Positions 9,941 through 19,105 of a DNA stretch of 64,000 bases are shown here, piece after piece (positions within the stretch are counted from its first letter, which is position 1; each line of letters starts with the position of its first letter). A program made the position numbers and the translations under genes. The stretch is from positions 62,001 to 126,000 of the forward strand of contig NZ_BJZV01000015.1 of the NCBI RefSeq assembly GCF_007992215.1, in the 5' to 3' direction. This DNA comes from Methylobacterium gnaphalii (GTDB lineage Bacteria > Pseudomonadota > Alphaproteobacteria > Rhizobiales > Beijerinckiaceae). The notes beneath the pieces are model-generated. The model was not told the origin of the DNA and ran no database searches. It saw only the letters and a program-made list of their open reading frames with translations.

Positions 9941-10030
9941 ATTGCGTGCGAAGCGAAGCGGTCGAGAGCCGCACCCGCAAGGCCGGCACTTTGGCGCTGC
10001 ATGGCTTCGCGTTGTTCGCAGTGACGGTCT
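9941..10030. repeat. dispersed intergenic repeat between prfA and prmC
   Basis: The gap between prfA and prmC contains ATTGCGTGCGAAGCGAAGCG at 9941-9960 and, 40 bases on, a partly inverted ATGGCTTCGCGTTGTTCGCA at 10001-10020. A closely related core occurs at 21019-21039 in an unrelated gap. The arrangement resembles the short palindromic intergenic repeats of alphaproteobacterial genomes. Confidence 0.5.
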
Positions 10031-10041
10031 AGGCAGCTCAG

Positions 10042-10947
10042 ATGACCATCGCCTTCGAGCCCGGTCTCTCCCGAGCGACCGCCCGGATTCGGATGGCTGA
10101 AGAATTGGAACGGACCGGCATAGCCGAGGGCCGCGGCGATGCGCGCTTTCTCCTGCTTCATCTCCTCGGCCTGACACAGACGGATCTGTCCCTGCGCGGC
10201 AACGAGCCCATCGGCCCGGTCGGGGCCGAAACCCTCACCGACGCGCTCCAGCGGCGTCTCGCGGGAGAGCCCGTGGCCCGTATCCTCGGCGAATGGGAGT
10301 TTCGGGGCCTGACCTTCGCCCTGTCGCCCGAGACCTTGGTGCCGCGGCCGGACACCGAAACCCTCGTCGACACAGCCCTCCGGCTGGTCGCGCACCCGTC
10401 ACCGACCGTTCTCGATCTCGGCACCGGCTCGGGCTGCATCCTGGTCGCGCTCCTGAGCGCGTGGCCGGGCGCGCGCGGCATCGGCATCGACCGCTCGCAG
10501 GATGCCGTCGCCACCGCGCGGCGGAACGCAGCTGCCAACGGCGTTGCCGATCGCAGCCTCTTCCTGCGCGGCGATTGGTGCGAGGCCGTTCGCGGCCCTT
10601 TCGACCTGATCGTCTCGAACCCGCCCTATATCGCCAGCTCCGTGATCCCGACGCTCGCCGAGGAGGTGCGCGAGCACGATCCGATGGCCGGCCTCGATGG
10701 CGGAGCGGACGGCCTCGACGCCTACAGGTCGATCATCGGCGCCCTCGGCACGCGGCCGGAGCTGCTTGCGCCGGGCGGACGGCTGATGCTGGAGATCGGC
10801 TACGATCAGGCAGAGACCGTCGGTGCGCTGGCGCCGGGCGCCGGACTGGTCGTGGAGGGTATTGCGCGTGATCTCGCCGGCCACTCCCGAGTCGTCACGC
10901 TTCGGCCATCGTCGGATGTCACGTCTGCGTGCAACACAGGTGCATGA
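10042..10947 (+). CDS. prmC: release-factor glutamine N5-methyltransferase PrmC
   Basis: Methylates the GGQ glutamine of release factors. The 301-residue product has the N-terminal helical substrate-binding domain (residues 1-85), the SAM loop VLDLGTGSGC (123-132) and the catalytic SNPPY motif (Asn193-Pro-Pro-Tyr196). It ends with EIGYDQAETV and a final beta strand. The start at 10042 lacks a strong ribosome site. It lies downstream of its substrate gene prfA. Confidence 0.95.
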   Translation: MTIAFEPGLSRATARIRMAEELERTGIAEGRGDARFLLLHLLGLTQTDLSLRGNEPIGPVGAETLTDALQRRLAGEPVARILGEWEFRGLTFALSPETLVPRPDTETLVDTALRLVAHPSPTVLDLGTGSGCILVALLSAWPGARGIGIDRSQDAVATARRNAAANGVADRSLFLRGDWCEAVRGPFDLIVSNPPYIASSVIPTLAEEVREHDPMAGLDGGADGLDAYRSIIGALGTRPELLAPGGRLMLEIGYDQAETVGALAPGAGLVVEGIARDLAGHSRVVTLRPSSDVTSACNTGA

Positions 10948-11368
10948 TGATTGCAACGGCACGAAAAAATGCTTGTTGCGGGGGCCGGCAACCATTACGT
11001 TACGGGTGTAGATCGTGAATGACCCAATAGGACGGGTCGCGGCAGGATCGGTTTCGATCGGCACCGCCTCCGGTTCGGGCGATCTCCCCACCATCGAGCG
11101 GAGGCACACCCGGCATCGCTGCCGAGGTCGCCGCCAAGCACGATGGCATCGAACCTGACAGTCGAAGGTCATCCCGCGGCAACGCCTGGAGGCGGGCACG
11201 GGCAGCGACTGGACGAGACGACGGCACGCACGACGTGAAGGATCGCGGATCGATCGGCGAGGCACCCACTCGGGAGCATGGTGCTCGGCGGTGGACGACC
11301 CGCACAGGCCGCCGGTCCGCCCCTGTCAGAGATTGTTTCTGCTACGAGCGAAGGGTCAATCGAGGCCG
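10948..11368 (+). promoter_or_regulatory. 421-base gene-free gap with a possible promoter for the DUF4167 gene
   Basis: I see no credible gene here on either strand. One sigma-70-like pair, TTGTTG at 10973-10978 and TACGTT at 10996-11001 separated by 17 bases, could drive the DUF4167 gene with a long leader of about 360 bases. Nothing else structured stands out. Confidence 0.3.
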
Positions 11369-12535
11369 ATGAGACCAAACCAGAACAGACGGATGCGCGG
11401 CCGCAACCGGCCCAAGGGTCCGAACCCGCTGACCCGGTCGTATGAATCCAACGGCCCCGACGTCAAGATCCGCGGCACCGCCCAGCACATCGCCGACAAA
11501 TACGCTCAGCTCGCGCGCGACGCGCTGGCGAGCGGTGATCCCGTCGCTGCGGAGAATTACTTCCAGCACGGCGAGCACTATTTCCGGATCATCACCGGCG
11601 CCCAGGAGCCAAACCGCCCGCAGGCCTCGCAGGGCTACGCTCGCAACGGCTTCGAGGACGAGGACGAGGGCGACGAGGACATTCAGGGCCAGAATGGCGC
11701 CGAGCAGGGCCGCCAGGGTTACGGCGCCGACGAGTACGGCGATCCCGGCCAGCAGCCCCAGCCCTACGAGCGCCAGGACTTCGAACCCCGCCAGCAGCAC
11801 CGCGGCAACGATCGCCAAGATCGTCACCACGGCCAGGATCGCGGCGATCGTCCGCAACGGTTCCAGAACCGCAACGATCGCGGCGACCGCCCGCAGCGCT
11901 TCGACAATCGCCAGGACTACAATCGCGGCGATTACCGCCAGGATCAGCCCCGGCACGAACAGCCGCGCCAGGAGTACGGGCGGCAGGACCAGGGTCGCTC
12001 CGAGCCAGGCCGCCAGGATTACGGCCGGCCGGATTATTCCCGCCAGGATGCGCCTCGCCAGGAAGTGTCGCGGAACGATCAGTTCAACCAGGATCAGCCG
12101 CGCTACGAGAACGGCCGCGGCAACTACAACCGTCAGGATGGCGGCCGGCCGGAGCGTAACCGTCAGGATGCGGGGCGCCAGGAAGGACGTCAGGACGCGC
12201 AGCGTCAGGAACCGAGCCGCGAAGACGCGCCTCCGCCGCGGAATGAGCAGCCGCGCCGCGAGCGCCGCCGCGACGAGGGCCATCGCGCGGCTGCTGACGA
12301 GACGTCGGCGCTGCCCGCTTTCCTGATGACGGCGACGCGCAATCCTGCGCCTGCCCCGGAATCACCCCCCGAACCGGCCCGCGCCGCGCCGGAGCCCGTC
12401 GCGGCTCCCCAGCACGAGGTAGCCTCGGACGAGGCGGCGCCCGCACCGAAGCCCCGCCGTCGCCGGACACGCTACAAGGCCGGTGAAGAAGGCGCGGCTC
12501 CGGAGAAGCCCGAGGTGGCCGACGCCGGCGAGTGA
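11369..12535 (+). CDS. DUF4167 domain protein with Arg/Gln/Asp-rich tail
   Basis: The N-terminus (MRPNQNRRMRGRNRPKGPNP, then LTRSYESNGPDVKIRGTAQH and HIADKYAQLARDA) is the conserved DUF4167 region of Alphaproteobacteria. It includes a helical EHYFRII segment near residue 70. Residues about 110-320 are low complexity, built of irregular units such as RQDYGR, NRQDGG and DRPQRFDNR. The C-terminus is Ala/Pro rich and ends in a basic patch (KPRRRRTR). The N-terminal basic stretch and RGG-like tail suggest RNA binding, an inference only. The start at 11369 yields the family N-terminus; an upstream in-frame start at 11291 does not. Confidence 0.85.
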   Translation: MRPNQNRRMRGRNRPKGPNPLTRSYESNGPDVKIRGTAQHIADKYAQLARDALASGDPVAAENYFQHGEHYFRIITGAQEPNRPQASQGYARNGFEDEDEGDEDIQGQNGAEQGRQGYGADEYGDPGQQPQPYERQDFEPRQQHRGNDRQDRHHGQDRGDRPQRFQNRNDRGDRPQRFDNRQDYNRGDYRQDQPRHEQPRQEYGRQDQGRSEPGRQDYGRPDYSRQDAPRQEVSRNDQFNQDQPRYENGRGNYNRQDGGRPERNRQDAGRQEGRQDAQRQEPSREDAPPPRNEQPRRERRRDEGHRAAADETSALPAFLMTATRNPAPAPESPPEPARAAPEPVAAPQHEVASDEAAPAPKPRRRRTRYKAGEEGAAPEKPEVADAGE

Positions 12536-12561
12536 TCGCCGAGTTCCCGTTCCAAAACACG

Positions 12562-12589
12562 AGAGCCGCCCTTACCGGGCGGCTCTTTT
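12562..12589. terminator. rho-independent terminator, possibly bidirectional
   Basis: A 10-bp perfect stem (12562-12571 with 12577-12586) and five-base loop, continued by TTTTC on the plus strand. It lies between the convergent DUF4167 and flgL genes. On the minus strand a GTGTTTTG follows shortly after the stem, so it could serve both. Confidence 0.8.
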
Positions 12590-12625
12590 CGTTTCGGGCA
12601 ATGCGCTGCCGAGCGACCCGGACGC

Positions 12626-14422
12626 CTACGAGATGTAGTTCACCAGCGTGAGCTTCGAGAGCATCGAGGTGACCTGGTAGCTGGCCTGAAGCTGCGTCTG
12701 TAGAGTCATGAGCTTGGCCGCCACTTCTTCCGTCGAGATCTGCTCGACGCCCTGGACCGAGTCGAGCAGCGTGTTCTTGGTCGACTGCGCCTGCGTCTTG
12801 GCGTCGGCCATGGTGCTCGACGCGATTCCGAACTCGCCCACCATATCGGCGACGCTGGTCTGATTGTCGGCCGGCTGCACCAGCCCCTGCACCCGGCTGG
12901 CGGTAGCTTGGTAGCGCGCCGCGTCCTGCGTCCCGGTCGCATCTGTGAAGCTATCGGCGGCGAGCACTGCGAAGGCAGCGAGCGTGTCGCGCAGAGGCTG
13001 CTCGTTGGCTCGCGCGCCGATGGCTACGGAGCGGTCGGCGCCGATCTGAACGCTGGCCGTGGCACGCGGATCGGTCGCCGCGTCGTCGCCCGTGTACCAG
13101 ATCACCGTGCTCTTGCTGGCGGTGTCCGCATAGCCGTTGCCGTCGGCGGAGACGCGGCGCGGGGCAAGGCCGGCCGAGGATGAGCCGTCGAAGAAATTAT
13201 CGGCGGCACGCACGGCGGAGCTCGCCGACAGCGCCGTCTTGCCGGTCTGCTGAAGCGCATTCGAGAGCGCGGCGGAGACGTTGGCGGCAGTCTGGGCGGG
13301 CGTCGCACCGATGGCGAAGCTGCTCGTCGAGGCCGGATCCGCCGTCGCGGCCGCGGTCAGGGTGATGCTCTGGGTCGTGCCGTCGCGCATTCCGACCGTG
13401 AGCGTAATGGTGTCGCCGGCAGCCGGCGTGCCCACCGAGAGCTGCATCGAGGCCGGGGTGCCGCCCGTAAAGGTGGCCGAGACGCCGGGCTGGCTGGCGC
13501 TCTGCACGCTCGCGATCGATGCGCTGCCGAGAAGCGTCTTCAGGTTCGCGGCCGTGTCGGCTGGCGTCGCGCCGATGGCGAAGCTGTCCGTCGAGCCGCT
13601 CGCGACGTTCGTTCTTGCCGTCAGGTCGAGGATCTTCTGGCTTCCGTCTGGCTGCAGCACCGCCACGCGCACACGGTCGCCATCGCTCGGCTGGCTGGCG
13701 AAGGACAGGTCGACCGTCGCCGCCGTGCCGGCGGTCAGGTTCGCCGCGATGCCGCTGGTGTTCGAACTGGTGGCAGAGAGCAGTGAGAAACCGAAATTCG
13801 CCCGCGCCTCGGCGTTGGGATCCTCGGTGAGGCTCACCGTCGTGCCGCTTTGCGCATGTGTCAGCCGGCCGTTGTTGCCGGGGCCGAGATCCGCTTTCCG
13901 CTGCTCGGCGATGAGGTCCTTCAGGCCCGCGAGCCCGGCAATGGGGTCGCCGTTCAGCATGAGGTCCGACGACACCACGGGCGCCGTGTCGGTCGTGCGT
14001 CCGCCGAAGATGTATTTGCCGGCCGCGCTCTGGTTCAGGGCGTCGATCGCGCCGTCGAGGCCCGACTTGGCGAGCGCCACGCTGGTGGTGATGCCGGTGC
14101 TGGTGCTCGATTGCAGGTTGGCGCTCAGGCTGGTGCCGAGCGTGTCGGCGAGCTTCTTGATCTGCGTCAGGCTGGTGGCGGCGAGGCTCACCCGCGTCGT
14201 CGCGCCGGTGATCGCGGCGACGTAGCCGTCGAGCGAGCTGATCGTGGCATGCGCACTGAGTGCGGTGGTGCGAGCCGAGCCGAGACCGCCATACGTGTCG
14301 GCGGTGCGGCCGGTGGAGAGCTGGCTCGTCAGTCCATCGAGGCGGCTCTTGAGCGTGAGCAGGCTCGCGGTGTTACGATCGGCGGCGTAGCTGCCTGCGG
14401 CGAAGGAGTTGATCGTCGTCAT
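12626..14422 (-). CDS. flgL: flagellar hook-filament junction protein FlgL
   Basis: FlgL joins the hook-associated FlgK ring to the flagellin filament. The N-terminal helix (MTTINSFAAGSYAADRNTAS and LTSQLSTGRTADTYGG) and C-terminal helix (STEEVAAKLMTLQTQLQASY) match the paired D0/D1 coiled coils of flagellin-like junction proteins. At 598 residues it is far longer than enterobacterial FlgL (about 320). The extra length contains two tandem copies of an approximately 85-residue domain (about 230-305 and 320-395), each with SFAIGATPAxTAAN. It lies 11 bases downstream of flgK. Confidence 0.92.
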   Translation of the reverse strand: MTTINSFAAGSYAADRNTASLLTLKSRLDGLTSQLSTGRTADTYGGLGSARTTALSAHATISSLDGYVAAITGATTRVSLAATSLTQIKKLADTLGTSLSANLQSSTSTGITTSVALAKSGLDGAIDALNQSAAGKYIFGGRTTDTAPVVSSDLMLNGDPIAGLAGLKDLIAEQRKADLGPGNNGRLTHAQSGTTVSLTEDPNAEARANFGFSLLSATSSNTSGIAANLTAGTAATVDLSFASQPSDGDRVRVAVLQPDGSQKILDLTARTNVASGSTDSFAIGATPADTAANLKTLLGSASIASVQSASQPGVSATFTGGTPASMQLSVGTPAAGDTITLTVGMRDGTTQSITLTAAATADPASTSSFAIGATPAQTAANVSAALSNALQQTGKTALSASSAVRAADNFFDGSSSAGLAPRRVSADGNGYADTASKSTVIWYTGDDAATDPRATASVQIGADRSVAIGARANEQPLRDTLAAFAVLAADSFTDATGTQDAARYQATASRVQGLVQPADNQTSVADMVGEFGIASSTMADAKTQAQSTKNTLLDSVQGVEQISTEEVAAKLMTLQTQLQASYQVTSMLSKLTLVNYIS

Positions 14423-14433
14423 GATGCGCCCCG

Positions 14434-16302
14434 TCAGATGCGCAGAAGCGTGTCGAGCATGTCGCGCGCGGCAGTGAGCACGCGCGCGTTGGCGGTGTAG
14501 GCGGTCTGCAGCTCGATGAGCTTCGACATCTCTTCGTCGATATTGACGCCGGACTGACTCGCGAACCGGCTCTGCGCCGTGGCGAGCGCGATGCCCTGGC
14601 CCTCGTCGAGGTCCTCTGCCGACGATGCCGCGGCGCCCTGCGAGGCAATGATCGACTGAGCAAACCCGGTCACGCTGGACGATGTCGGTGCGTTGACGCC
14701 GCCGACTCCGCTGGCGGCCGAGAAAGTCCGCTGCGTGTTGTTGAGGGCGTTGTAGAGTGCCTGCGGCCGCGACGAATCGCTGACCCCAGCGGCGGTCTGC
14801 GTCACCAGCATCGCGGTGTTCGTCGCCACCGCCGGGTTGATGGCGATGCGCTGCGCGAAGCCGGTGAGTTGCGATCCGCCATCGAACGAGCCGGTATAGA
14901 GCCCGTTCTTGTTGCCGGAATCCACGAACAGCGCGAGCTGCGTGCCGGTGCCCTTGTCGGTGGGCGAGGCTGGCTGCGTGACGCTGGCATTGGCGGCAAG
15001 CAGGGTCGGACCGCCATTCGACAGGATGCGGACCGTGCCCGATGCCCCGCTGGCGCTAACATCGTAGCTCGACCCGAGCTTGGCGGAGATCGCGGATGCG
15101 ATGTCGGCGGCGCTGGGCGTGGCGGGCGGTGCCGGGATGGTGAACGGGACGACCGTAGCGTTGGGATCGTCCGTCAGCGACGCATCGGGATTGGCTGGCG
15201 GCGTCAGGTAGGACGGCATCAGGATCAGGTTGCGCGTTCCCGAAGCGTCCTTGACGGTCAGGGTGATCGCATTGCCGGCCTTGAGACCCGACAGGTCTAT
15301 GTCGAAGCCGGATTTTCCACCCGCAGTGACGGCGGTGCCGGTCGCCTGGTTGTCCGACATCGCCCGCGACAGGCCGGCGGCGAGATCGTCCATCTGGCGC
15401 TGCGCCTGCGGCAGGATCGTGTCGCGCATCTCCAGCGCACCCGCGATCGAGCCGGACCGGATGGCGCCGGAGGCAACGAGGTCGATCGTGGCGCCTCCGG
15501 GCGTCTTCGCCGTGATGGTGCCGACGCCGCGCTTCGAGGGATCGGTCGAGTAGGCGGCATCCGGCGAGAGCGTGCCGCGCGTGTCGAAGGACAGCACCGT
15601 CGGATTGCCGCGGTCGACCAGGGTAACGCCCGTCGTCGTGATCAGGTTGATCGTGCCGTCGGATTGCTGGACCGTCTGCACGTCCATCAGGGCGGAGAGC
15701 GAGTTTACAGCCTGATCGCGCTGGTCGAGCAGATCGGCCTTGTTGGCGTCGCTGCTGGCCTGCGAGACCCGCGTGTTGAGGTCGGCAATCGACTTCAGAA
15801 GCTGGTTGGCCTGCGTGGTGTCCTGCGAGAGCTGTGACTCCATCGCAGTGCGCAGGTCCTGCACGCTGCCCGCGATGCCGCCGATCTGGGAGGCGAGGCT
15901 CTGCGCGCTCGTCACCACGGCCGAGCGGGCCGCCGCCGAGCTCGGATCCGAGGCCAGCGTCTGCAGGGCCGAGGAGAAGCCGTTGACCAAACCGTCGAGC
16001 GAGGTCGAGCTGCCCGGCGTGCCGTAGAGCTTGTCGATCTGCGCGTAGACGCTCGACAAGACCGTCGTATAGGCGGCGCCCGAGGTCTCGAGCCTGAGCT
16101 GCTTCAGCGCGGCCGCGTCGAGGCTTCGGTTGATCGTTCCGGTCGCCACGCCCGCATTGCCCGGGCCCGTCGTGACGGGATCGAGCGTGCGGCGGACGTA
16201 GCCGACGGTGCCGGCATTCGCGATGTTCTGGGAGACGATGCCAAGCTGGGCCTGCGTCAGCTTGAGACCGGCCGTCGACGTATTCAGGGCGTTGAGGGAC
16301 AC
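14434..16302 (-). CDS. flgK: flagellar hook-associated protein FlgK
   Basis: The first hook-filament junction protein. The 622-residue product begins with the rod/hook signature SLNALNTSTAGLKLTQAQLG and SQNIANAGTVGYVRR, and ends MSKLIELQTAYTANARVLTA, the D0 C-terminal helix. I use a GTG at 16302 because TGGAGG lies seven bases upstream; an ATG at 16335 would add 11 residues without a ribosome site. The middle carries a domain like the FlgL repeats (GNAITLTVKDASG then PSAADIASAISAKLG, about 330-410). The gene lies between flgE and flgL on one strand. Confidence 0.94.
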   Translation of the reverse strand: MSLNALNTSTAGLKLTQAQLGIVSQNIANAGTVGYVRRTLDPVTTGPGNAGVATGTINRSLDAAALKQLRLETSGAAYTTVLSSVYAQIDKLYGTPGSSTSLDGLVNGFSSALQTLASDPSSAAARSAVVTSAQSLASQIGGIAGSVQDLRTAMESQLSQDTTQANQLLKSIADLNTRVSQASSDANKADLLDQRDQAVNSLSALMDVQTVQQSDGTINLITTTGVTLVDRGNPTVLSFDTRGTLSPDAAYSTDPSKRGVGTITAKTPGGATIDLVASGAIRSGSIAGALEMRDTILPQAQRQMDDLAAGLSRAMSDNQATGTAVTAGGKSGFDIDLSGLKAGNAITLTVKDASGTRNLILMPSYLTPPANPDASLTDDPNATVVPFTIPAPPATPSAADIASAISAKLGSSYDVSASGASGTVRILSNGGPTLLAANASVTQPASPTDKGTGTQLALFVDSGNKNGLYTGSFDGGSQLTGFAQRIAINPAVATNTAMLVTQTAAGVSDSSRPQALYNALNNTQRTFSAASGVGGVNAPTSSSVTGFAQSIIASQGAAASSAEDLDEGQGIALATAQSRFASQSGVNIDEEMSKLIELQTAYTANARVLTAARDMLDTLLRI

Positions 16303-16393
16303 CTGATGCCTCCACTCGAACGGGCTTCGATGCACTCTGCCGAAGAGGTCTCCGGAGGGCGCATCATCGGATCGGCAGCAACCTCAGCCACGC

Positions 16394-17785
16394 TCAGCGG
16401 ATGATGTTGATCAGGTCGGACATCATCGTCTGCGCCGTCGAGATGACGCGCGTGTTCGCAGAATACGCCTGCTGGGTTACGATCATCTTAGAGAACTCGC
16501 CGGCAATGTCGGTATTCGACTGCTCGATGTTGCCGCCGACGATGGTCGTGCCCTTGAGCCCCGAGATCGGCACGCCCGAGGCATCCGTCTGCTGATAGTT
16601 GCCGAGCGAATCTGGCTTCAGTCCGTCGTCGTTGGTGAAGTGCACGACGTTGATGTTGGCTAGCGTCAGGGTGGCGCCGTTCGAGTAGGTGCCCGTGATC
16701 TTGCCGTCCTCGGAGACGTCCACCGAGTTCAGCGTGCCGGAGGCATAGCCGTTCTGCTGCAGGGTGTTGGTCGTGGCACCGCCGTTGCTCGATGCGTACT
16801 CGGTCAGGCCGCCCGCGCCGTAGTTCAGGCTGACATTGCCGACGGTCGCACCGTCCACGGTGAGATTGGGGATCGTGATCGACGTCGCCGAGGGCGAGGT
16901 GAGCTGGCCGCTGGCGTTGAAGCTGAAGGCCTGCCCGACATTGGTCCAGCTCGTGGTCGTGCCCGTCACCGAGGTGCTGTTGGCATAGAACAAGTTCCAG
17001 GTGTCACTGGTCGGGGGGGTCGCCGCCGCATCCGCATTCGAGACCTTGGCCCAGCGCGTCGTGACCGCGACGGGTGATCCGGCGGCGGTATAGGCCGTCA
17101 GCTGCGGCCCCTGGATGCTGCTATCGAGAAAGGCCTGGCTGTTGGCGGCCGACACGGTGGCCGTTCCGGCCCCGCTCAGGATGCGGGGATCCGAGCCATC
17201 CGGGAAGGCCGTGAGGAGTTCCGAGCCGGCAGTGGTCGTGGTCTTGGCGGTGGCCGGTGTCTTCGGCAGGTTCGCCGAATAGGTGATCGTGGTCGTCGCC
17301 TTGGCCGGCAGCACCGTGTTCGAGATCTTGATCGGTCCGTTGGCCGTGGCTTGTCCCGTCACCGGATCGAGCATGGTGCCCGTGAGGTAGGAGCCCGCCC
17401 CGTTGACCAGGTAGCCGTCCTTGTCAGGCGCGAAGTCGCCGCGGCGCGTGTAGAGATTGCTGGCCGAGAAGGTGGTGTTGCCGCTCGCATCCGAGGTCTT
17501 CTTCTGAACGACGAAGAACCCCTCGCCGTTCAGTGCCATATTCGTGCTGACGCCCGTCGAGGACAGGTTGCCCTGGATGGTGTTGGTGAGCTGCGAATAG
17601 GCTGCAACGCTGCCGGCGACTTCGTGGCGCGCGTTCTGCTCGGCAATCAGGTCGACGAAGCTCGTATCGATGCGCTTGTAGCCCGTCGTCTGCGAATTCG
17701 CGATGTTCCCGGAGATGTTGTCCAGGGCGTAGGACTGCGCCTTCAGTCCCGAGACCGCCGTCTGCATCGCGGTGAAAACGTCCAT
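16394..17785 (-). CDS. flgE: flagellar hook protein FlgE
   Basis: Structural subunit of the flagellar hook. The 463 residues include the N-terminal hook motif MDVFTAMQTAVSGLKAQSYA with LDNISGNIANSQTTGYKR, the LNGEGFFVV segment near residue 84, and the C-terminal IVTQQAYSANTRVISTAQTM helix. The start has AAGGAG seven bases upstream. It leads the flgE-flgK-flgL set, and a sigma-54 promoter sits about 50 bases upstream of the start. In Caulobacter the hook genes are likewise a sigma-54, mid-assembly class. Confidence 0.95.
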   Translation of the reverse strand: MDVFTAMQTAVSGLKAQSYALDNISGNIANSQTTGYKRIDTSFVDLIAEQNARHEVAGSVAAYSQLTNTIQGNLSSTGVSTNMALNGEGFFVVQKKTSDASGNTTFSASNLYTRRGDFAPDKDGYLVNGAGSYLTGTMLDPVTGQATANGPIKISNTVLPAKATTTITYSANLPKTPATAKTTTTAGSELLTAFPDGSDPRILSGAGTATVSAANSQAFLDSSIQGPQLTAYTAAGSPVAVTTRWAKVSNADAAATPPTSDTWNLFYANSTSVTGTTTSWTNVGQAFSFNASGQLTSPSATSITIPNLTVDGATVGNVSLNYGAGGLTEYASSNGGATTNTLQQNGYASGTLNSVDVSEDGKITGTYSNGATLTLANINVVHFTNDDGLKPDSLGNYQQTDASGVPISGLKGTTIVGGNIEQSNTDIAGEFSKMIVTQQAYSANTRVISTAQTMMSDLINIIR

Positions 17786-17836
17786 GGCCGGTACTCCTTC
17801 TGCCGTACGCGCGGCTCAGCCCTCGAACAGGCCCGC

Positions 17837-17851
17837 GCAACGCCCGTGCCA
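17837..17851 (-). promoter_or_regulatory. sigma-54 (-24/-12) promoter for flgE
   Basis: On the minus strand the sequence reads TGGCACGGGCGTTGC. It matches the RpoN consensus with the invariant GG and GC separated by exactly ten bases. Transcription would start near 17825, leaving about a 40-base leader with an AAGGAG ribosome site before flgE. An enhancer-binding activator site was not identified. Confidence 0.85.
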
Positions 17852-18025
17852 GACCTAAGGCCTTGATATTCCTCGCTGCGCGGAGTTGGCACGCGGCAGA
17901 TTTCGGCCCGACAAGCGGCAGGACCGGCAAGTGTTGCCGAGTGCGTTCGTCGTTTACGTACCGTTATCGGCAGGCCCGCTAGGGTCGCGTCTCCTGCGCT
18001 CCAAATGCGGGAACGGAACGATTCG

Positions 18026-18496
18026 ATGCGGCCTGCCAAACGGACGAGTCTCGTCAACCTGATCTACTTCTCGCGGCTGAACCTCGCAGCCGACGCGCCC
18101 TCACGCGCGCGTCAGATCAGCGAGATCACCAAACATGCGCAGAAGAAGAACGAGTTCTCGGTGATCACGAGCTTCCTGATCGTGGAAGGCAGCTTCGCCG
18201 TTCAGATCATCGAGGGCGAGCGGATGTCCGTGAACGAGACCTTCCAGCGGATCTCGGCCGATACCCGCCACCGCGATCTGAAGATCGTGGAATGGCGCGA
18301 GATCAACAAACGGGCCTTCGTCACGTCCTTCACCACCGGTGTGCGCAGCAGCGCCACCGAAATCCACTTCAACAAGGCGGGCTTGCTGCCGATGCTCCAA
18401 CGCGGAACGCCGAAGAGCAGCACGATCCACAATCTCGCCACTACGCTTCAGCAAGACACGATGTCGAAGCAGGGCATCGATCATCTCTTCGTCTGA
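18026..18496 (+). CDS. BLUF-domain blue-light sensor
   Basis: A stand-alone blue-light-using-FAD protein of 156 residues. The flavin-pocket residues seen in BLUF domains are in place: Tyr14 in LIYFSR, Asn42 in KKNEFSVI and Gln60 in FAVQIIEG, followed by RISADTRHRDLKIVEW. The position often held by a semi-conserved Trp appears to be Phe (VTSFTTG). No output domain follows; about 60 C-terminal residues form a cap region. The ATG at 18026 is preferred over 18005 because GGAACGGAAC lies just upstream. The next gene, a receiver protein, follows closely, suggesting one light-signalling unit. Confidence 0.87.
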   Translation: MRPAKRTSLVNLIYFSRLNLAADAPSRARQISEITKHAQKKNEFSVITSFLIVEGSFAVQIIEGERMSVNETFQRISADTRHRDLKIVEWREINKRAFVTSFTTGVRSSATEIHFNKAGLLPMLQRGTPKSSTIHNLATTLQQDTMSKQGIDHLFV

Positions 18497-18526
18497 TACG
18501 TCATGCCGGAAGCTTTCGAGAGCGCC

Positions 18527-18979
18527 ATGAGCGACGTCCCCGCCATTCTGATTGTCGATGATCAGCCGAAGCTGCTTCGGCTTGTCATCGAACTTCTGAC
18601 GCGACTCGGCTTCCCCGAGGTCGAGGGCGTCTCCGATGCCTTCGAGGCGCTCGAGCGGATGCGCGCCCGGAAATACGCCCTGGTGATCTGTGACCTGAAC
18701 CTCGAGCCGATGGACGGCCTGACGCTGCTGCGCGAGGTTCGCGCCGACAACGCCCTGATGAACACGCCCTTCATCCTGACCGAGGCGACCTTCGACTTCG
18801 AGGACGTGAACGTCGCCCATCTTGCCGGCGCCGACGCGTTCCTGCTGAAGCCCTTCGACATCGCACTCCTGAAAACCAAGCTGAAGCAGGTCCTCAACCG
18901 CAAGCCGCGCCGCCGCGAGGCGCCGCTGCCGATGGAATCGACGCTCAGCCAGGAATTCCCGCTGCTCGGCAAGATCTGA
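18527..18979 (+). CDS. single-domain response regulator
   Basis: A 150-residue CheY-like receiver. It shows the acidic pair in ILIVDDQPK, phospho-acceptor Asp56 in VICDLNLEPMDGL, the switch Thr in FILTEA and the conserved Lys in AFLLKPF. A basic then variable C-terminal tail of about 25 residues has no recognisable output domain. The ATG at 18503 is an alternative start only six bases after the BLUF gene; 18527 gives the more usual N-terminus and has GAGAG upstream. No kinase is adjacent; pairing with BLUF is inferred from proximity. Confidence 0.85.
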   Translation: MSDVPAILIVDDQPKLLRLVIELLTRLGFPEVEGVSDAFEALERMRARKYALVICDLNLEPMDGLTLLREVRADNALMNTPFILTEATFDFEDVNVAHLAGADAFLLKPFDIALLKTKLKQVLNRKPRRREAPLPMESTLSQEFPLLGKI

Positions 18980-19105
18980 GGATAGGCACCGCCGGCGCTG
19001 CGGTTGCCCACCGCACTTCCCAAAAAACGAACCGCCATCCCTTCGACAGCGCGGACCGCTTCCCCTAACTGCTGATCGAAAGGATCACCGGGAGGGATTG
19101 GCCGC

